From: Acididesulfobacillus acetoxydans | Lineage (GTDB): Bacteria; Bacillota; Desulfitobacteriia; Desulfitobacteriales; Desulfitobacteriaceae | DNA: 64,000 nucleotides | Direction: 5' to 3' | NCBI RefSeq assembly: GCF_902729405.1 | Contig: NZ_LR746496.1 | Location: forward strand, 1-64,000 | Translations under genes and position numbers: made by a program | The notes under the pieces: model-generated | What the model was told of the DNA's origin: nothing | Seen by the model: the letters and a program-made list of their open reading frames with translations, nothing else | Database searches by the model: none | Shown here: in pieces, positions 9,690 through 18,069 of the stretch | Numbering within the stretch: position 1 is the first letter of the stretch | Layout: each line of letters opens with the position of its first letter

Positions 9690-11264
9690 TCAATGCGCCG
9701 CGCGTAATTTCAGTCGTCTTTCCGCCAACCCCATCACCTGCGTCAACTCTTCCATGCGCATGAGCTTGGCCAGGACCCCGAAAACCACCGCTCCAAGGGC
9801 GCTGCCGCTCACAAGCACCAGGATCGAGGCGATCGTGCCAAAGCCGAGGTGGCCGGAAAGCCAGGCGCTCCAGCCCCAGACAATCCCCCCCATGACCAGG
9901 GAGGCGAGCAGGGACTTGCCGCCGGTGCTTGCCAGACGCCGCCCGTCAATGGTCCCCACTTTGCGGCGCAGCCAGTACAGAAGCAAAAGCATGTTCACAA
10001 TGGCCGAGATTGCGGTGGCAAAAGCCAAGCCCCCTTGTTGCAACGGCCCCACCAGCACGATCATCATGACAATATCCACGGCCATGGAAACAACCCCCAG
10101 AACCACCGGAGTCCAGGTATCTTTCAGGGCGTAGAACATGCGAGGCAAGATTTGAATCACAGATTGGGCTACGATCCCGAAGCCGAAAAACAAGAGCGGG
10201 AAAGCCGTCGCCGCCGTGTCCGCGGCCTTAAAAGCCCCATGCTGAAAAAGAACCCGGATTAGGGGAAAGCGCAAGACCATCATACCGATCGAGATCGGCA
10301 TCGTAATAAAAATCACCGTTCTGACAGCCGCGGAGGAAGTCCGGCGAAATTGGTCCCATTGTTCAATCGCCGCCTGCTCCGTCAGGGTCGGAAACACCGC
10401 CACCGCCACCGACATGGCAAATATCCCCACCGGGAGCTGAAAGAGCCGGTAACTCTGCCATAAAGCCGTCAAGCTTCCCGCCGGCAAAGAGGAACCCAGG
10501 TGGGAATTGATAAGCACTTGAAACTGGTTCAAAGAATAGCTGAGCACGATCGGAACCGCCAAAACCGCAATCCGGCGCACCCCCGGATGATGCCAGTCAA
10601 TGATGGGGTAATAGCGCATATTCAGCCGGCGCAGGGCGGGAACCTGCACCGCAAAATTTGCCGCCGCCCCGATGACTACGCCGAAAGCGAAACCGGAAAT
10701 CCCCGCTCCCATTTTGACAAACAGGGTGCCGAAAACGATGATACAGGCATTATAGAGGACCGTGCCCAAAGCAGAAGGCCAAAAGACTTTATGCGCATTG
10801 AGTATTCCCATGGTCAAACCGCTTAAGGCCATAAACAAGGGCTGAATGAGAAGGATGCGGGTAACGTGGACCGTCAAAACCGTGGTTGCGGGAGGAAAAC
10901 CGGGAACCTCCATCCGGACGAACTGGGGCGTAAAAATGAGCCCCAAGATGATTAGGCAGCTCAGGGCCAGAAAGATGATGTTGATCACCGAGCTCACAAC
11001 CCGCCAGCCTTCTTCTTGCTTCCCTTTAGCGATGTATTCGGAGAGCACCGGAATAAAGGCCGCGCTCAAAACTCCGCCGACCATGAGCCAGTAGATGAGG
11101 TCCGGAAGAATGTAAGCCGTGTTATAAGCATCGGTCAGACCCTTTCTGCCGAAAAAATCGGCCACCAGGGATTCGCGCAGAAAACCAAGAACACGGGATG
11201 CCAGATAAGCCGCCATAATATAGGCGGTCGCCCTGGCCAGATTGCGTGTACTCGTGTCGGACAT
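9690..11264 (-). CDS. murJ: lipid II flippase MurJ (MviN family)
   Basis: Polytopic membrane protein that flips the peptidoglycan precursor lipid II across the cytoplasmic membrane. The 524 residues contain about 14 hydrophobic segments and the family N-terminus ([18 protein letters not shown], then [17 protein letters not shown]). ATG is preceded by AAAGGA. An extended -10 promoter lies 38 bp upstream. It probably heads the murJ-lepA-hemW group. Confidence 0.95.
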   Translation of the reverse strand: MSDTSTRNLARATAYIMAAYLASRVLGFLRESLVADFFGRKGLTDAYNTAYILPDLIYWLMVGGVLSAAFIPVLSEYIAKGKQEEGWRVVSSVINIIFLALSCLIILGLIFTPQFVRMEVPGFPPATTVLTVHVTRILLIQPLFMALSGLTMGILNAHKVFWPSALGTVLYNACIIVFGTLFVKMGAGISGFAFGVVIGAAANFAVQVPALRRLNMRYYPIIDWHHPGVRRIAVLAVPIVLSYSLNQFQVLINSHLGSSLPAGSLTALWQSYRLFQLPVGIFAMSVAVAVFPTLTEQAAIEQWDQFRRTSSAAVRTVIFITMPISIGMMVLRFPLIRVLFQHGAFKAADTAATAFPLLFFGFGIVAQSVIQILPRMFYALKDTWTPVVLGVVSMAVDIVMMIVLVGPLQQGGLAFATAISAIVNMLLLLYWLRRKVGTIDGRRLASTGGKSLLASLVMGGIVWGWSAWLSGHLGFGTIASILVLVSGSALGAVVFGVLAKLMRMEELTQVMGLAERRLKLRAAH

Positions 11265-11301
11265 GTTTTAATTCCTTTCACCCTCGTGTCATCCATCCCG
11301 T

Positions 11302-11310
11302 ATTATAACA
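11302..11310 (-). promoter_or_regulatory. extended -10 promoter of murJ
   Basis: TGTTATAAT on the minus strand, i.e. TG-N-TATAAT. No good -35 box is visible at 17 bp. Confidence 0.5.
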
Positions 11311-11364
11311 TTTTTCGACTTGGGGGAAAAGAAAGCCGTGTCGCGGTTAGGGGATCTGACTGAG

Positions 11365-11405
11365 AAAAAAGACTTGTTCCCCTTACACTATGAGGAACAA
11401 GTCTT
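11365..11405 (-). terminator. rho-independent terminator of the small membrane protein gene
   Basis: Stem GACTTGTTCC / GGAACAAGTC followed on the minus strand by TTTTTTC. It lies about 95 bp after the stop codon at 11500 and before the murJ promoter. Confidence 0.85.
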
Positions 11406-11429
11406 CTTGAGAACCGGGAACCGTGCCCG

Positions 11430-11482
11430 CCGGGATCCCCCGGGGACACGCTCTTACCGCACCGGGATCCCCCGGGAACACC
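11430..11482. repeat. short direct repeat (two copies)
   Basis: CCGGGATCCCCCGGGRACAC occurs twice about 31 bp apart, between the small membrane protein stop and its terminator. Each copy contains a self-complementary CCGGGATCCCCCGG-type core. Confidence 0.5.
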
Positions 11483-11499
11483 CTTTCACCGCGCCGGTC

Positions 11500-11832
11500 T
11501 TAGCGGAGTTCCGTGGGAACAAACGTATCTACGATGCCGATCACGAGCGAGGCCAGCAACGCCCCGACGACGGTCACCCGAATCGAACCGGGAACGATAA
11601 ACTGGCTGACGTAAATAACCACAGCGGCCGTGATGAAGCCAATGGCCCCCCGCCACGCCCGCGAGATCTTCGTCCGTCCGAAAGCCAGCTCTACCACCCA
11701 GCCCAAAGCGGCAATTACCACGGCAGCGATAATCGCACCGACAAAGCCCGCCACCCGCAGACCGGGAACGATGTAGCTTACCAGAAGCAGCACCACGGCT
11801 GACACCACAAATCGAACTATCACACCCAACAT
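11500..11832 (-). CDS. small membrane protein, phage holin 4-2 / YvlD-like family
   Basis: A 110-residue protein with four predicted membrane helices: LGVIVRFVVSAVVLLLVSYIV, GFVGAIIAAVVIAALGWVV, GAIGFITAAVVIYVSQFIV and VVGALLASLVIGIVD. The layout and the VPG turn after helix 1 resemble the widespread family annotated 'phage holin family' (YvlD-like). The cellular role is unknown, and nothing else here is phage-like. I chose the ATG at 11832 because GGAAGGGG lies at good spacing; a 17-codon upstream extension is unlikely. Confidence 0.75.
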   Translation of the reverse strand: MLGVIVRFVVSAVVLLLVSYIVPGLRVAGFVGAIIAAVVIAALGWVVELAFGRTKISRAWRGAIGFITAAVVIYVSQFIVPGSIRVTVVGALLASLVIGIVDTFVPTELR

Positions 11833-11940
11833 GGTCAAAACCCCTTCCCTTGTTTTATGGCTTCGAAAAAAACCTACGGTCAAACCTAGTTTGAACCGAT
11901 CAGAAGAAAATTATTTATCAGCACTCTGCTATCATTTTTC

Positions 11941-11969
11941 TTGCTAAATCGCGTGCCGGATGATATTAT
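11941..11969 (+). promoter_or_regulatory. sigma-A promoter of rpsT
   Basis: -35 TTGCTA, 17-bp spacer, -10 TATTAT, about 80 bp before the rpsT start. Confidence 0.7.
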
Positions 11970-12047
11970 GTAATTTGCGTATGACCGGAAGGTTCTTTTC
12001 ATCCCGGTGGAGCGACAGGATATTTCGTCCGAGGGGGGTGACCAAGA

Positions 12048-12320
12048 GTGCCAAATATTAAATCCGCCATCAAGAGAGTCGAAATCACCAAAATGCGTAC
12101 GCTGAAAAACGCAGCGGCCAAATCGGCTTTGAGGACGGCCATTCGCCGTTTCGAAGAAGCTTTGCCAACGGATGCCGAAACGGCCGCCGCCGCTTTGAAG
12201 AAAGCCGCTCGTGCTTTGGATAAAGCCTCTTCCAAGGGATTGATTCATAAAAACATGGCTGCCCGCAAGAAATCCCGGCTGATGAAGAAATATGGCAAAC
12301 ATTTTGCCAAAGCGAGCTAA
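12048..12320 (+). CDS. rpsT: 30S ribosomal protein S20 (bS20)
   Basis: Primary 16S rRNA-binding protein of the small subunit. Ninety residues, very Lys/Arg/Ala-rich, with the family start PNIKSAIKRVEI and the motif KGLIHKNMAARKKSRLMKK near the end. It starts with GTG after a strong GAGGGGGGTGA. It is the only housekeeping gene here on the plus strand, divergent from the small membrane gene and convergent with holA. Confidence 0.98.
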   Translation: MPNIKSAIKRVEITKMRTLKNAAAKSALRTAIRRFEEALPTDAETAAAALKKAARALDKASSKGLIHKNMAARKKSRLMKKYGKHFAKAS

Positions 12321-12369
12321 TCCCGAAGCAGAACACAACCCGGAATACCCGCAAGAAAACGGCGTGAAA

Positions 12370-12575
12370 GGCATGGTTTAATAGGGAAACTTATTCAACC
12401 ATGCCCCAAACCGGTACGGAAATGGCGCAAACAGGGTACAGGTTACTTCCGTTATTCATGGCAAACGTAACCAGTAAAAACAGCCTTCGCAGATGGACAT
12501 AGAGTAAATGCCGCGGGGCCAAAAGAGTTATAATTATTGAGAATGGCTTAGCTTCGTTTGAAGCTAAGCCATTTC
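12370..12575 (+). ncRNA. candidate structured RNA region downstream of rpsT
   Basis: The 297-bp rpsT-holA gap has no convincing ORF but three consecutive structures. (1) Hairpin GGCATGGTT/AACCATGCC (12370-12405) continued by AATA/TATT. (2) A possible H-type pseudoknot: ACGGAA (12416-12421) pairs with TTCCGT (12447-12452), while GGTTAC (12441-12446) in its loop pairs with GTAACC (12467-12472). (3) A 14-bp hairpin with GTTT loop (12542-12573). It could be an rpsT 3' UTR or an independent RNA. No known RNA family was recognised and the pairings were found by eye. Confidence 0.3.
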
Positions 12576-12585
12576 ATGTTATTTT
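12542..12585 (+). terminator. hairpin between convergent rpsT and holA, probable terminator
   Basis: Perfect 14-bp stem AATGGCTTAGCTTC / GAAGCTAAGCCATT with loop GTTT, followed on the plus strand by TCATGTTATTTT. The U-tract is imperfect on both strands, so termination efficiency is uncertain. Confidence 0.55.
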
Positions 12586-12617
12586 AAGGCACAAAATTTC
12601 CAGGGCAGCGGACCCTC

Positions 12618-13625
12618 TCAGCCCGCACAGAAACGGATAATCAGCATTTCCAAAAGGAACACCGGGTCGCCTCCCCCGTTCTTCAAGGCTATCTCCGTAC
12701 GCAGGCATTCTTGCAGGGCCCGGGCCAGCTGAGATTCGGTCATGCTCTGAGACTGAGCCCAGATCTTCTTCGCCTCATAAGGCCGGATATTGAGGGCAGA
12801 GGCTAAGGAAGCGCCGTCTTCTCCCCGCCGGCGCCAAGCCAGCGCGCCCAGGAGGAGGCGTACCTGACGCACCAGAAGTGTCATGACTTTGAGCGGATGC
12901 TCCAAACGCACAACTTCGTGCAGCTTGACCGTGGCTTCGCCGGCCGAACGCCTGGCCACCGCATCCAGCAGTTCGAAAACGGTGGCTTCCGCGGTTCGGA
13001 TGACCACCTGCTCGACATCTGCGGGCAGAATATCCCTTCTCTCCCCTGTAAAAACTTCCAATTTGTCCAGTTCCCTGCTCAGCACCCCGCTGTGGTGCCC
13101 CGCCCAAGCCAAAAACAGGGCGGCGGCCTCGGGGGACATCTCTTTGTTTCTCACTTCCGTCTCGGCCTTGAGCCACGCCTGCCACTCCCAGGTGCGCCGG
13201 GGGGAGCTGAATTCCAGAATCGCTCCGTATTTCTCCGCGGCCTTATAAAACTTTCGCCCTTTGTGAACAGTTTCCGCCACAAACAGCAGACAGGTTCCCG
13301 GATTCGGGTCGGCAAAATAGCCGTTGAAACACTCGACGTCTTCGCTCGCTCCTTCCCGGAAATAAGGAAGGTCCTGAACGACGATTAGCCGCCGGGAAAA
13401 AAAAGAAGACGAATTAGCCAGCGCGACCACAGCGGCAGGCGAAACTTCCTCGGCCGACAGGGTCTCAATCGAGCTCCCCGAAGGATCTTCTTTCAAATAG
13501 CTCTCCTTGAGCACCCGGAGAGCTTCCTGCGTCAGGAACCGTTCCTCTCCGTACCACAGCCAAATTCCCGGGATCTTCCCATTTGCGGCAGCCCGGATGA
13601 CCTGTTCAATTTCGCGCAAAACCAT
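12618..13625 (-). CDS. holA: DNA polymerase III subunit delta
   Basis: Clamp-loader delta subunit that opens the beta sliding clamp at the replication fork. At 335 residues it is typical; it begins with the HolA-type IPGIWLWYGEERFLTQEALRVLK and continues with the AAA+-like fold and C-terminal helical domain (HPLKVMTLLVRQVRLLLGA). It lies downstream of comEC on the same strand, as in many Firmicutes, but the two are separated by an 800-bp repeat region and a comEC terminator, so it probably has its own promoter. Confidence 0.93.
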   Translation of the reverse strand: MVLREIEQVIRAAANGKIPGIWLWYGEERFLTQEALRVLKESYLKEDPSGSSIETLSAEEVSPAAVVALANSSSFFSRRLIVVQDLPYFREGASEDVECFNGYFADPNPGTCLLFVAETVHKGRKFYKAAEKYGAILEFSSPRRTWEWQAWLKAETEVRNKEMSPEAAALFLAWAGHHSGVLSRELDKLEVFTGERRDILPADVEQVVIRTAEATVFELLDAVARRSAGEATVKLHEVVRLEHPLKVMTLLVRQVRLLLGALAWRRRGEDGASLASALNIRPYEAKKIWAQSQSMTESQLARALQECLRTEIALKNGGGDPVFLLEMLIIRFCAG

Positions 13626-13751
13626 TCCCCCCCGTCGCTGTTTGTGCCTCGCTTCCTCACCGGCGAGGGTTTATCCGGCAGAGGCAGCTTCTTCGCTTCA
13701 GCTGCGGCCAAAGCCAAGCAATACGCTCACTCATTACATTTATCCAAAGCG

Positions 13752-13783
13752 TAAGACTCCCACTTCTACAAGTAGGAGTGTGT
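13752..13783. repeat. dispersed hairpin repeat family A, copy 3
   Basis: AAGACTCCCACTTCTACAAG then TAGGAGTG. Relative to copy 1 the stem has changed from CCCGCTT/AAGCGGG to CCCACTT/AAGTAGG. It lies immediately before the composite element B. Confidence 0.55.
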
Positions 13784-13789
13784 CCCACG

Positions 13790-13859
13790 TACCCCGCTTC
13801 GGTGGGGGTAGACTCAGCCTTTAGCCGTCATTGTCCACCGGACAATGACGGCTAAAGGC
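13790..13859 (+). repeat. composite double-hairpin element B, copy 1
   Basis: Hairpin CCCCGC-TTCG-GTGGGG (13792-13807, an extra-stable UUCG-type tetraloop), linker GTAGACTCA, then a palindrome with a perfect 20-bp stem and loop ACC (13817-13859). The inner 13 bp of the stem, GCCGTCATTGTCC, and the UUCG hairpin recur in inverted orientation at 43877-43939. Confidence 0.7.
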
Positions 13860-13890
13860 ACAAAAGCATAATTTCACGCTCTGTGCCTGC

Positions 13891-14094
13891 GGCGTTAGTC
13901 ATCCTCAGCCGTCGGGTCATCCTGTGATAGCGTGCGGCTTCGGCGTTAGTCATCCTCAGCCGTCGGGTCATCCTGTGATAGCGTGCGGCTTCGGCGTTAG
14001 TCATCCTCAGCCGTCGGATCATCCTGTGATAGCGTGCGGCTTCGGCGTTAGTCATCCTCAGCCGTCGGGTCATCCTGTGATAGCGTGCGGCTTC
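13891..14094. repeat. four tandem 51-bp repeats
   Basis: Four near-identical units beginning GGCGTTAGTCATCCTCAG start at 13891, 13942, 13993 and 14044, with a truncated fifth start at 14095. The third differs by one base (CGGATC for CGGGTC). GTCATCCT occurs twice per unit. The copies are directly abutting with no unique spacers. Confidence 0.85.
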
Positions 14095-14099
14095 GGCGT

Positions 14100-14148
14100 T
14101 AGTCTCCACCGGAGACTAACGTCACCGGAGACTAACGTCACCGGAGAC
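14100..14148. repeat. palindrome and 16-bp tandem repeats
   Basis: TTAGTCTCC-ACC-GGAGACTAA forms a hairpin with the same ACC loop as element B, and CACCGGAGACTAACGT is repeated about 2.7 times. Confidence 0.6.
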
Positions 14149-14315
14149 TTCGCAAGTTCACTTCGAGTTCGCTTTTGAGTTTACTTTATTTTAAGGGAGC
14201 CAAGACAAAAAAGCCAGACCCTTTTGCTCTTCTTTGATCCTCTTGCTCTTCAGAGCCTCGTGCTCTTCTTGAGCCTTGTCCTCCTCTTGCCCTTCTTGCT
14301 CTGCTGTTGCTTTTC

Positions 14316-14351
14316 AAAAAAAGTACCCCTTCAAAATTAATTGAAGGGGTA
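14316..14351 (-). terminator. rho-independent terminator of comEC
   Basis: Stem TACCCCTTCAA / TTGAAGGGGTA followed on the minus strand by CTTTTTTTG, about 80 bp after the comEC stop. Confidence 0.85.
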
Positions 14352-14433
14352 AAAGAAAGAGGAGGAGAAAAGAGATGTTCCCTCCTATTCTTACCATACC
14401 TTGCACAAATATACATCGCAATAGAATTTTTCC

Positions 14434-16977
14434 TTATTTCCGTCCCACCTCCACCCGCGTCCCGTCCCGAGAAATCAGCAAGCGAATAGTTCCCTCCACA
14501 TCCGTCCGGTAAAGGGGAATCCGCCGCCGGGCCCAATAGGCCAGCATTTTCGGATCGGGATGGCCGAAGGTGTTTCTGCCCACCGAAATAAAGACCGCCC
14601 GGGGGTGAAGCTGATCCAGCAGCCCCTCATCCAGGGAGTAACGGCTGCCGTGGTGGGGAACCTTGTAAAAATCCGCCTGCCAAGATCCGCTGGCGGCCAC
14701 TCCCCTCAGTTCTTCCTCCTCCATATCACCCGTCAGCAGCACGGTTTCCCCCAGGTAATGCAGTTGTAGCACCAGGGAATTGTTGTTCGGGTCGGAATGG
14801 GTTCCGTTCAAGACTTCGAGCGGCGCCAGAACGTCAAACCAAGCCCCCGCTCCCATATCGATCCGATCACCGGCCCGCAAAGTCCTTACCTTTCCCCGCT
14901 CCTGCCAAAACTTCGCCGGAATGGCCCCAGTCCACTCTGGCAGGCTTAAGCGTTCTCTCACGTCCGGAAGCCCCAGCCAATGAACCGGGATGTTCTTGAT
15001 GACGGCCGGAACTCCTCCGATATGATCTTGGTGCTCATGGGTAATAAACAGGGCCTCAAGCTCGCGAACTCCGCTGTGCAGCAAATAGGGAAGAACAATC
15101 CGCTCTCCCGCATCGAAACGGTCTGACTTCGGCCCGGCATCAATGAGATAAACCCGGCCCTGCGGGCTGCGAATCAGGAGGGAATCTCCCTGCCCCACGT
15201 CCAGAAAGTCCACCTCCAAGGCGCGTTGGGGCAGATGCACGAGGAGAGACAGGACTAAGAGCAAAAGGAACAGCTGCCGCGCCGAAGGCCGCCAAACCCG
15301 CAGCCTGAACAGGGACGAAGGACGCACTTCGCAGTGGGCAGGCTCGGGAGAACAATCAGGGCGGGGAAAGCGCCCAAGACGAGGGAAGCGCCAAAAGCGA
15401 AGAAACGATGCGGCGTGAAGAAGGCGCGTCACACCTTCCACCCGCCGGCGCAGACTGCGCAGGCGCACGCGCAGGACAAAAGTGACCCGTTCCGGGCCCG
15501 AAAGCCAAACCGCGATTCCGCCGTACCAAACCAGCCAGAAAGCCCAGCCGGGTTGCAGAACCCAGAGATCGGCCCCTGGCAAACGCGCGAGCGCCTTCAA
15601 GGCAGCATTGGCCCAGCCCAAAAGCCAGAGCCCCGCTTGAAAGAACACCGCCGCAAGTTGCGGGGAAAAACTCAGACACACGCCCAAAAGGCCGAGTTCC
15701 AGAACCCCGCCCAAAAGAAAGAGGATGAGAACATTGGCCGCGAGGCCGACCAGAGAAAGGCGGTGAAAAGCGGCCATAAGAAGAGGAAGAGTAGCCGCCT
15801 GAGCGGCCGCTGTCGCAACCAGGGCCTGCCGGACAGCCGAAGGGCAGCGGCTGAGGATCTTCATCCGGGTTATCCGGGGACTGAGCACGATAATCCCCCA
15901 AGCGGCCAGGACTGAAAGCTGAAACCCTATGTCCCGCATAACCAATGGATTCCAGACGAAAAGGGCCAACGCGGCAAAAGAGAGCCAGCGCAAAGCCGGC
16001 ACTTTTCCCCGACCCCAACGCCCCAGCAAAACCGCTTCTCCCAGGATCGCCGCCCTGCCGATCGGCGCGCTGCCTCCGCAAAGAGCCGCATAAAGGATGA
16101 GAGCCAAAGCCATGGCTATGATGCGGCCTCGTCCGGGCAGAAAGAAGAGAAGGGCTCCCGCGAGGGCCAGGACAAAAGCGACATTTGAACCGGAAGCGGC
16201 GAAGACATGGAGAACACCGGTGACCTTATAAGTCTCCTGAACCTCGGGGGGAATCCCGCTCGAATCACCGAACAGAATTCCTTGAAGAATCCCGCTCTCC
16301 CCGCCCGGAAACGATCTCAAATCCGTCCTCACCTTTTCCCTGATGCGCCAGGGCAGAGACGGGTGTCCGAGAGCGAGCAGCCGGGGTTCACCCCGGGCGG
16401 TGAGCGTTCCGCTCAGACCCCGGGCCGCGTCGTAAAGCCGGGGGTCGAATCCGCCGGGCGTCCCCGCCGGCTTGGGCCGCTCCAGATTTGCCCGCAAAGC
16501 CAGGCGGTCTCCGGGGCGTACCTTCGGCCAAAGGCCGGCGTAACGGCCATTTTTATCGGGATAAACCGTCAGCCGATAACGCTCGCCCCCAATGGCCGGG
16601 CCTGTCCGCAAACCTTGCCCAGCCGAGGCCGCGCTCCGGGGCGAGTCCAGGCGCAAAACCCCCACGGCCCGATCACTTTCCTCCTGCCAATCCTGGAGAA
16701 CCCCCTTCACCTCGACATCCTTCAGCAATACGGGAGACGGAAGCAGGCTTAAGGCCACCGTTCCGTACAAATATCCGCTAAGGAGGCCCGCCGCCAATAA
16801 CCAGATCTCCGCCCGCAGGAGGCGGCCGAAAAAATCAGCGGGCCGCCACTGAAAGAGCGCTCCGACGACGAGAAGACAGAGAACCCCTCCCCAGATCCGC
16901 ACCCCGGGAGGCAGAAAAAGCGCCAGGCCGCCCCCGGCCAGGATAGACACCGCCCGGCCCAGCCACGGATCCCTCAT
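14434..16977 (-). CDS. comEC: DNA internalization protein ComEC/Rec2
   Basis: Inner-membrane channel for single-stranded DNA uptake in transformation. The 847 residues show an N-terminal soluble OB-like region, a central competence domain with many membrane helices (FAASGSNVAFVLALAG about residue 255 marks its start), and a C-terminal metallo-beta-lactamase domain with VGQGDSLLI and the metal motif THEHQDH (about residue 655). All domains are intact. Its start overlaps the comEA stop by 4 bp (ATGA), so the two are translationally coupled. comEB is not adjacent. Confidence 0.96.
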   Translation of the reverse strand: MRDPWLGRAVSILAGGGLALFLPPGVRIWGGVLCLLVVGALFQWRPADFFGRLLRAEIWLLAAGLLSGYLYGTVALSLLPSPVLLKDVEVKGVLQDWQEESDRAVGVLRLDSPRSAASAGQGLRTGPAIGGERYRLTVYPDKNGRYAGLWPKVRPGDRLALRANLERPKPAGTPGGFDPRLYDAARGLSGTLTARGEPRLLALGHPSLPWRIREKVRTDLRSFPGGESGILQGILFGDSSGIPPEVQETYKVTGVLHVFAASGSNVAFVLALAGALLFFLPGRGRIIAMALALILYAALCGGSAPIGRAAILGEAVLLGRWGRGKVPALRWLSFAALALFVWNPLVMRDIGFQLSVLAAWGIIVLSPRITRMKILSRCPSAVRQALVATAAAQAATLPLLMAAFHRLSLVGLAANVLILFLLGGVLELGLLGVCLSFSPQLAAVFFQAGLWLLGWANAALKALARLPGADLWVLQPGWAFWLVWYGGIAVWLSGPERVTFVLRVRLRSLRRRVEGVTRLLHAASFLRFWRFPRLGRFPRPDCSPEPAHCEVRPSSLFRLRVWRPSARQLFLLLLVLSLLVHLPQRALEVDFLDVGQGDSLLIRSPQGRVYLIDAGPKSDRFDAGERIVLPYLLHSGVRELEALFITHEHQDHIGGVPAVIKNIPVHWLGLPDVRERLSLPEWTGAIPAKFWQERGKVRTLRAGDRIDMGAGAWFDVLAPLEVLNGTHSDPNNNSLVLQLHYLGETVLLTGDMEEEELRGVAASGSWQADFYKVPHHGSRYSLDEGLLDQLHPRAVFISVGRNTFGHPDPKMLAYWARRRIPLYRTDVEGTIRLLISRDGTRVEVGRK

Positions 16978-17723
16978 GGCCCGACACTGATCATGGCCGC
17001 CATTTTGGCATAGGTCTTCGGCCCGATCCCGGCCACCTCCCGGAGATCCTCCGGGCCGGCAAACGGACCGTGCTCCGTCCGGTACTGCAAGATCCGGGCG
17101 GCCAAGGCCGGCCCGACGCCGGGCAGCTTGTCCAACTCGGCGGCATCCGCCGTGTTTATATTGATTTTACCTCCGGCTGCCCCGCCGGGGAAAGCGGCAC
17201 CAACTGCCGTTCCCGCACCGCCCGGGGTTGTACTTCTCGCCGCCGTCCCCCCCGTAAGCGCCTCGGATCCCCTGTTTCCCGCCGGCGGAGCGGCCACCCG
17301 CCCCCCGGAACCTAAGCCCCCCGCGCCTGGGCCCTGCCCAGGCGAACCGACTCCGTCTTGCCCAGTCGTGCCGCTGCCCGCGCCACCCGTGCCTCCGGGT
17401 CCCGGAACTACTCCCGGCCCGCTCTTAAAAGGAACCATGATCTTCTGCCCGTCTTTGAGCTTTTCCGCCGGATTCAGGTTCTCCAAGTCAGCCTCCGGCA
17501 GCGGGCGAATCTTCTGCAGCGCGTCATTCAAACGGGCGTCCAAGGGAAGGTGGAGCAAAGAAGACTTCTCCACCGCTCCGGCCACATAGACGACGATTTC
17601 CCTGCCGCCGGAGCCTGTGTCCAGATAAGCCTTGGTTCCGTGCGGCAGAAACACCTTCCAGGCGGCAATGATAACCAGAGCCGCCAGGAAACCCCACCAA
17701 AGCAGGCGAGCCTTGCGTTCCAT
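16974..17723 (-). CDS. comEA: DNA-binding competence protein ComEA
   Basis: Membrane-anchored periplasm-side DNA receptor for transformation. Order: one N-terminal membrane helix (LLWWGFLAALVIIAAW), an SLBB-type domain (EIVVYVAGAVEKSSLLHLPL), a long Gly/Ala/Pro-rich linker (about residues 110-185), and a C-terminal helix-hairpin-helix pair (ININTADAAELDKLPGVGPA and REVAGIGPKTYAKMA). I prefer the ATG at 17723, which is 10 nt from AAGGAG; a GTG three codons earlier sits on top of the ribosome-binding site. Confidence 0.95.
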   Translation of the reverse strand: MERKARLLWWGFLAALVIIAAWKVFLPHGTKAYLDTGSGGREIVVYVAGAVEKSSLLHLPLDARLNDALQKIRPLPEADLENLNPAEKLKDGQKIMVPFKSGPGVVPGPGGTGGAGSGTTGQDGVGSPGQGPGAGGLGSGGRVAAPPAGNRGSEALTGGTAARSTTPGGAGTAVGAAFPGGAAGGKININTADAAELDKLPGVGPALAARILQYRTEHGPFAGPEDLREVAGIGPKTYAKMAAMISVGP

Positions 17724-18069
17724 GCTCTCCACACTCCTTTAGGCAAACCTAAGGTTAAGTGCGCTACCCCTCGTGCACGCTCCGGGCACTGACTTGCACC
17801 CCCGATGCGGCAGCTTCCCGAACCCCCCTTGACTATATTTCTCTCCTTGTAAGATAAGTATAGGGCTTTATTTCTCTCCTTTCCTTCTTTTTCCTGCCGC
17901 GAAAAATGACACCTTCTGTCGCATACAGCAAAAAAAGACCGGTGGTTCCCCTTTTTCGGAAACTGCCGGTCTTCCGTTGATTCACTTATCGTCGAACACA
18001 TTTAGTTGTCAACGCATTTAACGCGCCCGGCCATTCGTGGTGTTCCCCAGGGGGGCGGTTGGAACCGCC
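17724..18069. other. leuS-comEA spacer
   Basis: 346 bp with the leuS terminator and presumably the comEA promoter. TATACT at about 17858-17863 (minus strand) could be a -10 box but lacks a good -35. No ORF of interest. Confidence 0.6.
17929..17975 (-). terminator. rho-independent terminator of leuS
   Basis: Minus strand: AAGACCGG ... CCGGTCTT arms with an inner GTTTCC/GGGAAC-type pairing, followed by TTTTTTT. Confidence 0.85.

Larger units (their letters stand above)
13626..14433. other. repeat-rich 808-bp spacer between comEC and holA
   Basis: No convincing gene. In window order it contains: family A hairpin copy 3; a composite element of a UUCG hairpin and a 20-bp-stem palindrome; four tandem 51-bp repeats; short tandem repeats of CACCGGAGACTAACGT; a CT-rich stretch (about 14215-14315; GA-rich on the other strand, with recurring GAAGAGCA); and the comEC terminator. 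The 51-bp repeat is a multiple of three and leaves open frames on both strands, which I do not read as genes. Confidence 0.8.

Noticed and set aside
11500-11832. Prophage holin
   Set aside because: The family name is historical; there is no lysin, structural or integrase gene nearby, and the gene sits among housekeeping genes.
13891-14094. Possible CRISPR array
   Set aside because: The 51-bp units abut directly with no unique spacers, and no cas gene is nearby.
13852-14178. Open frames across the 51-bp repeats on both strands, coding 17-residue repeats
   Set aside because: The open frames follow from a repeat length divisible by three; there is no ribosome-binding site, and the composition does not look like protein on either strand.
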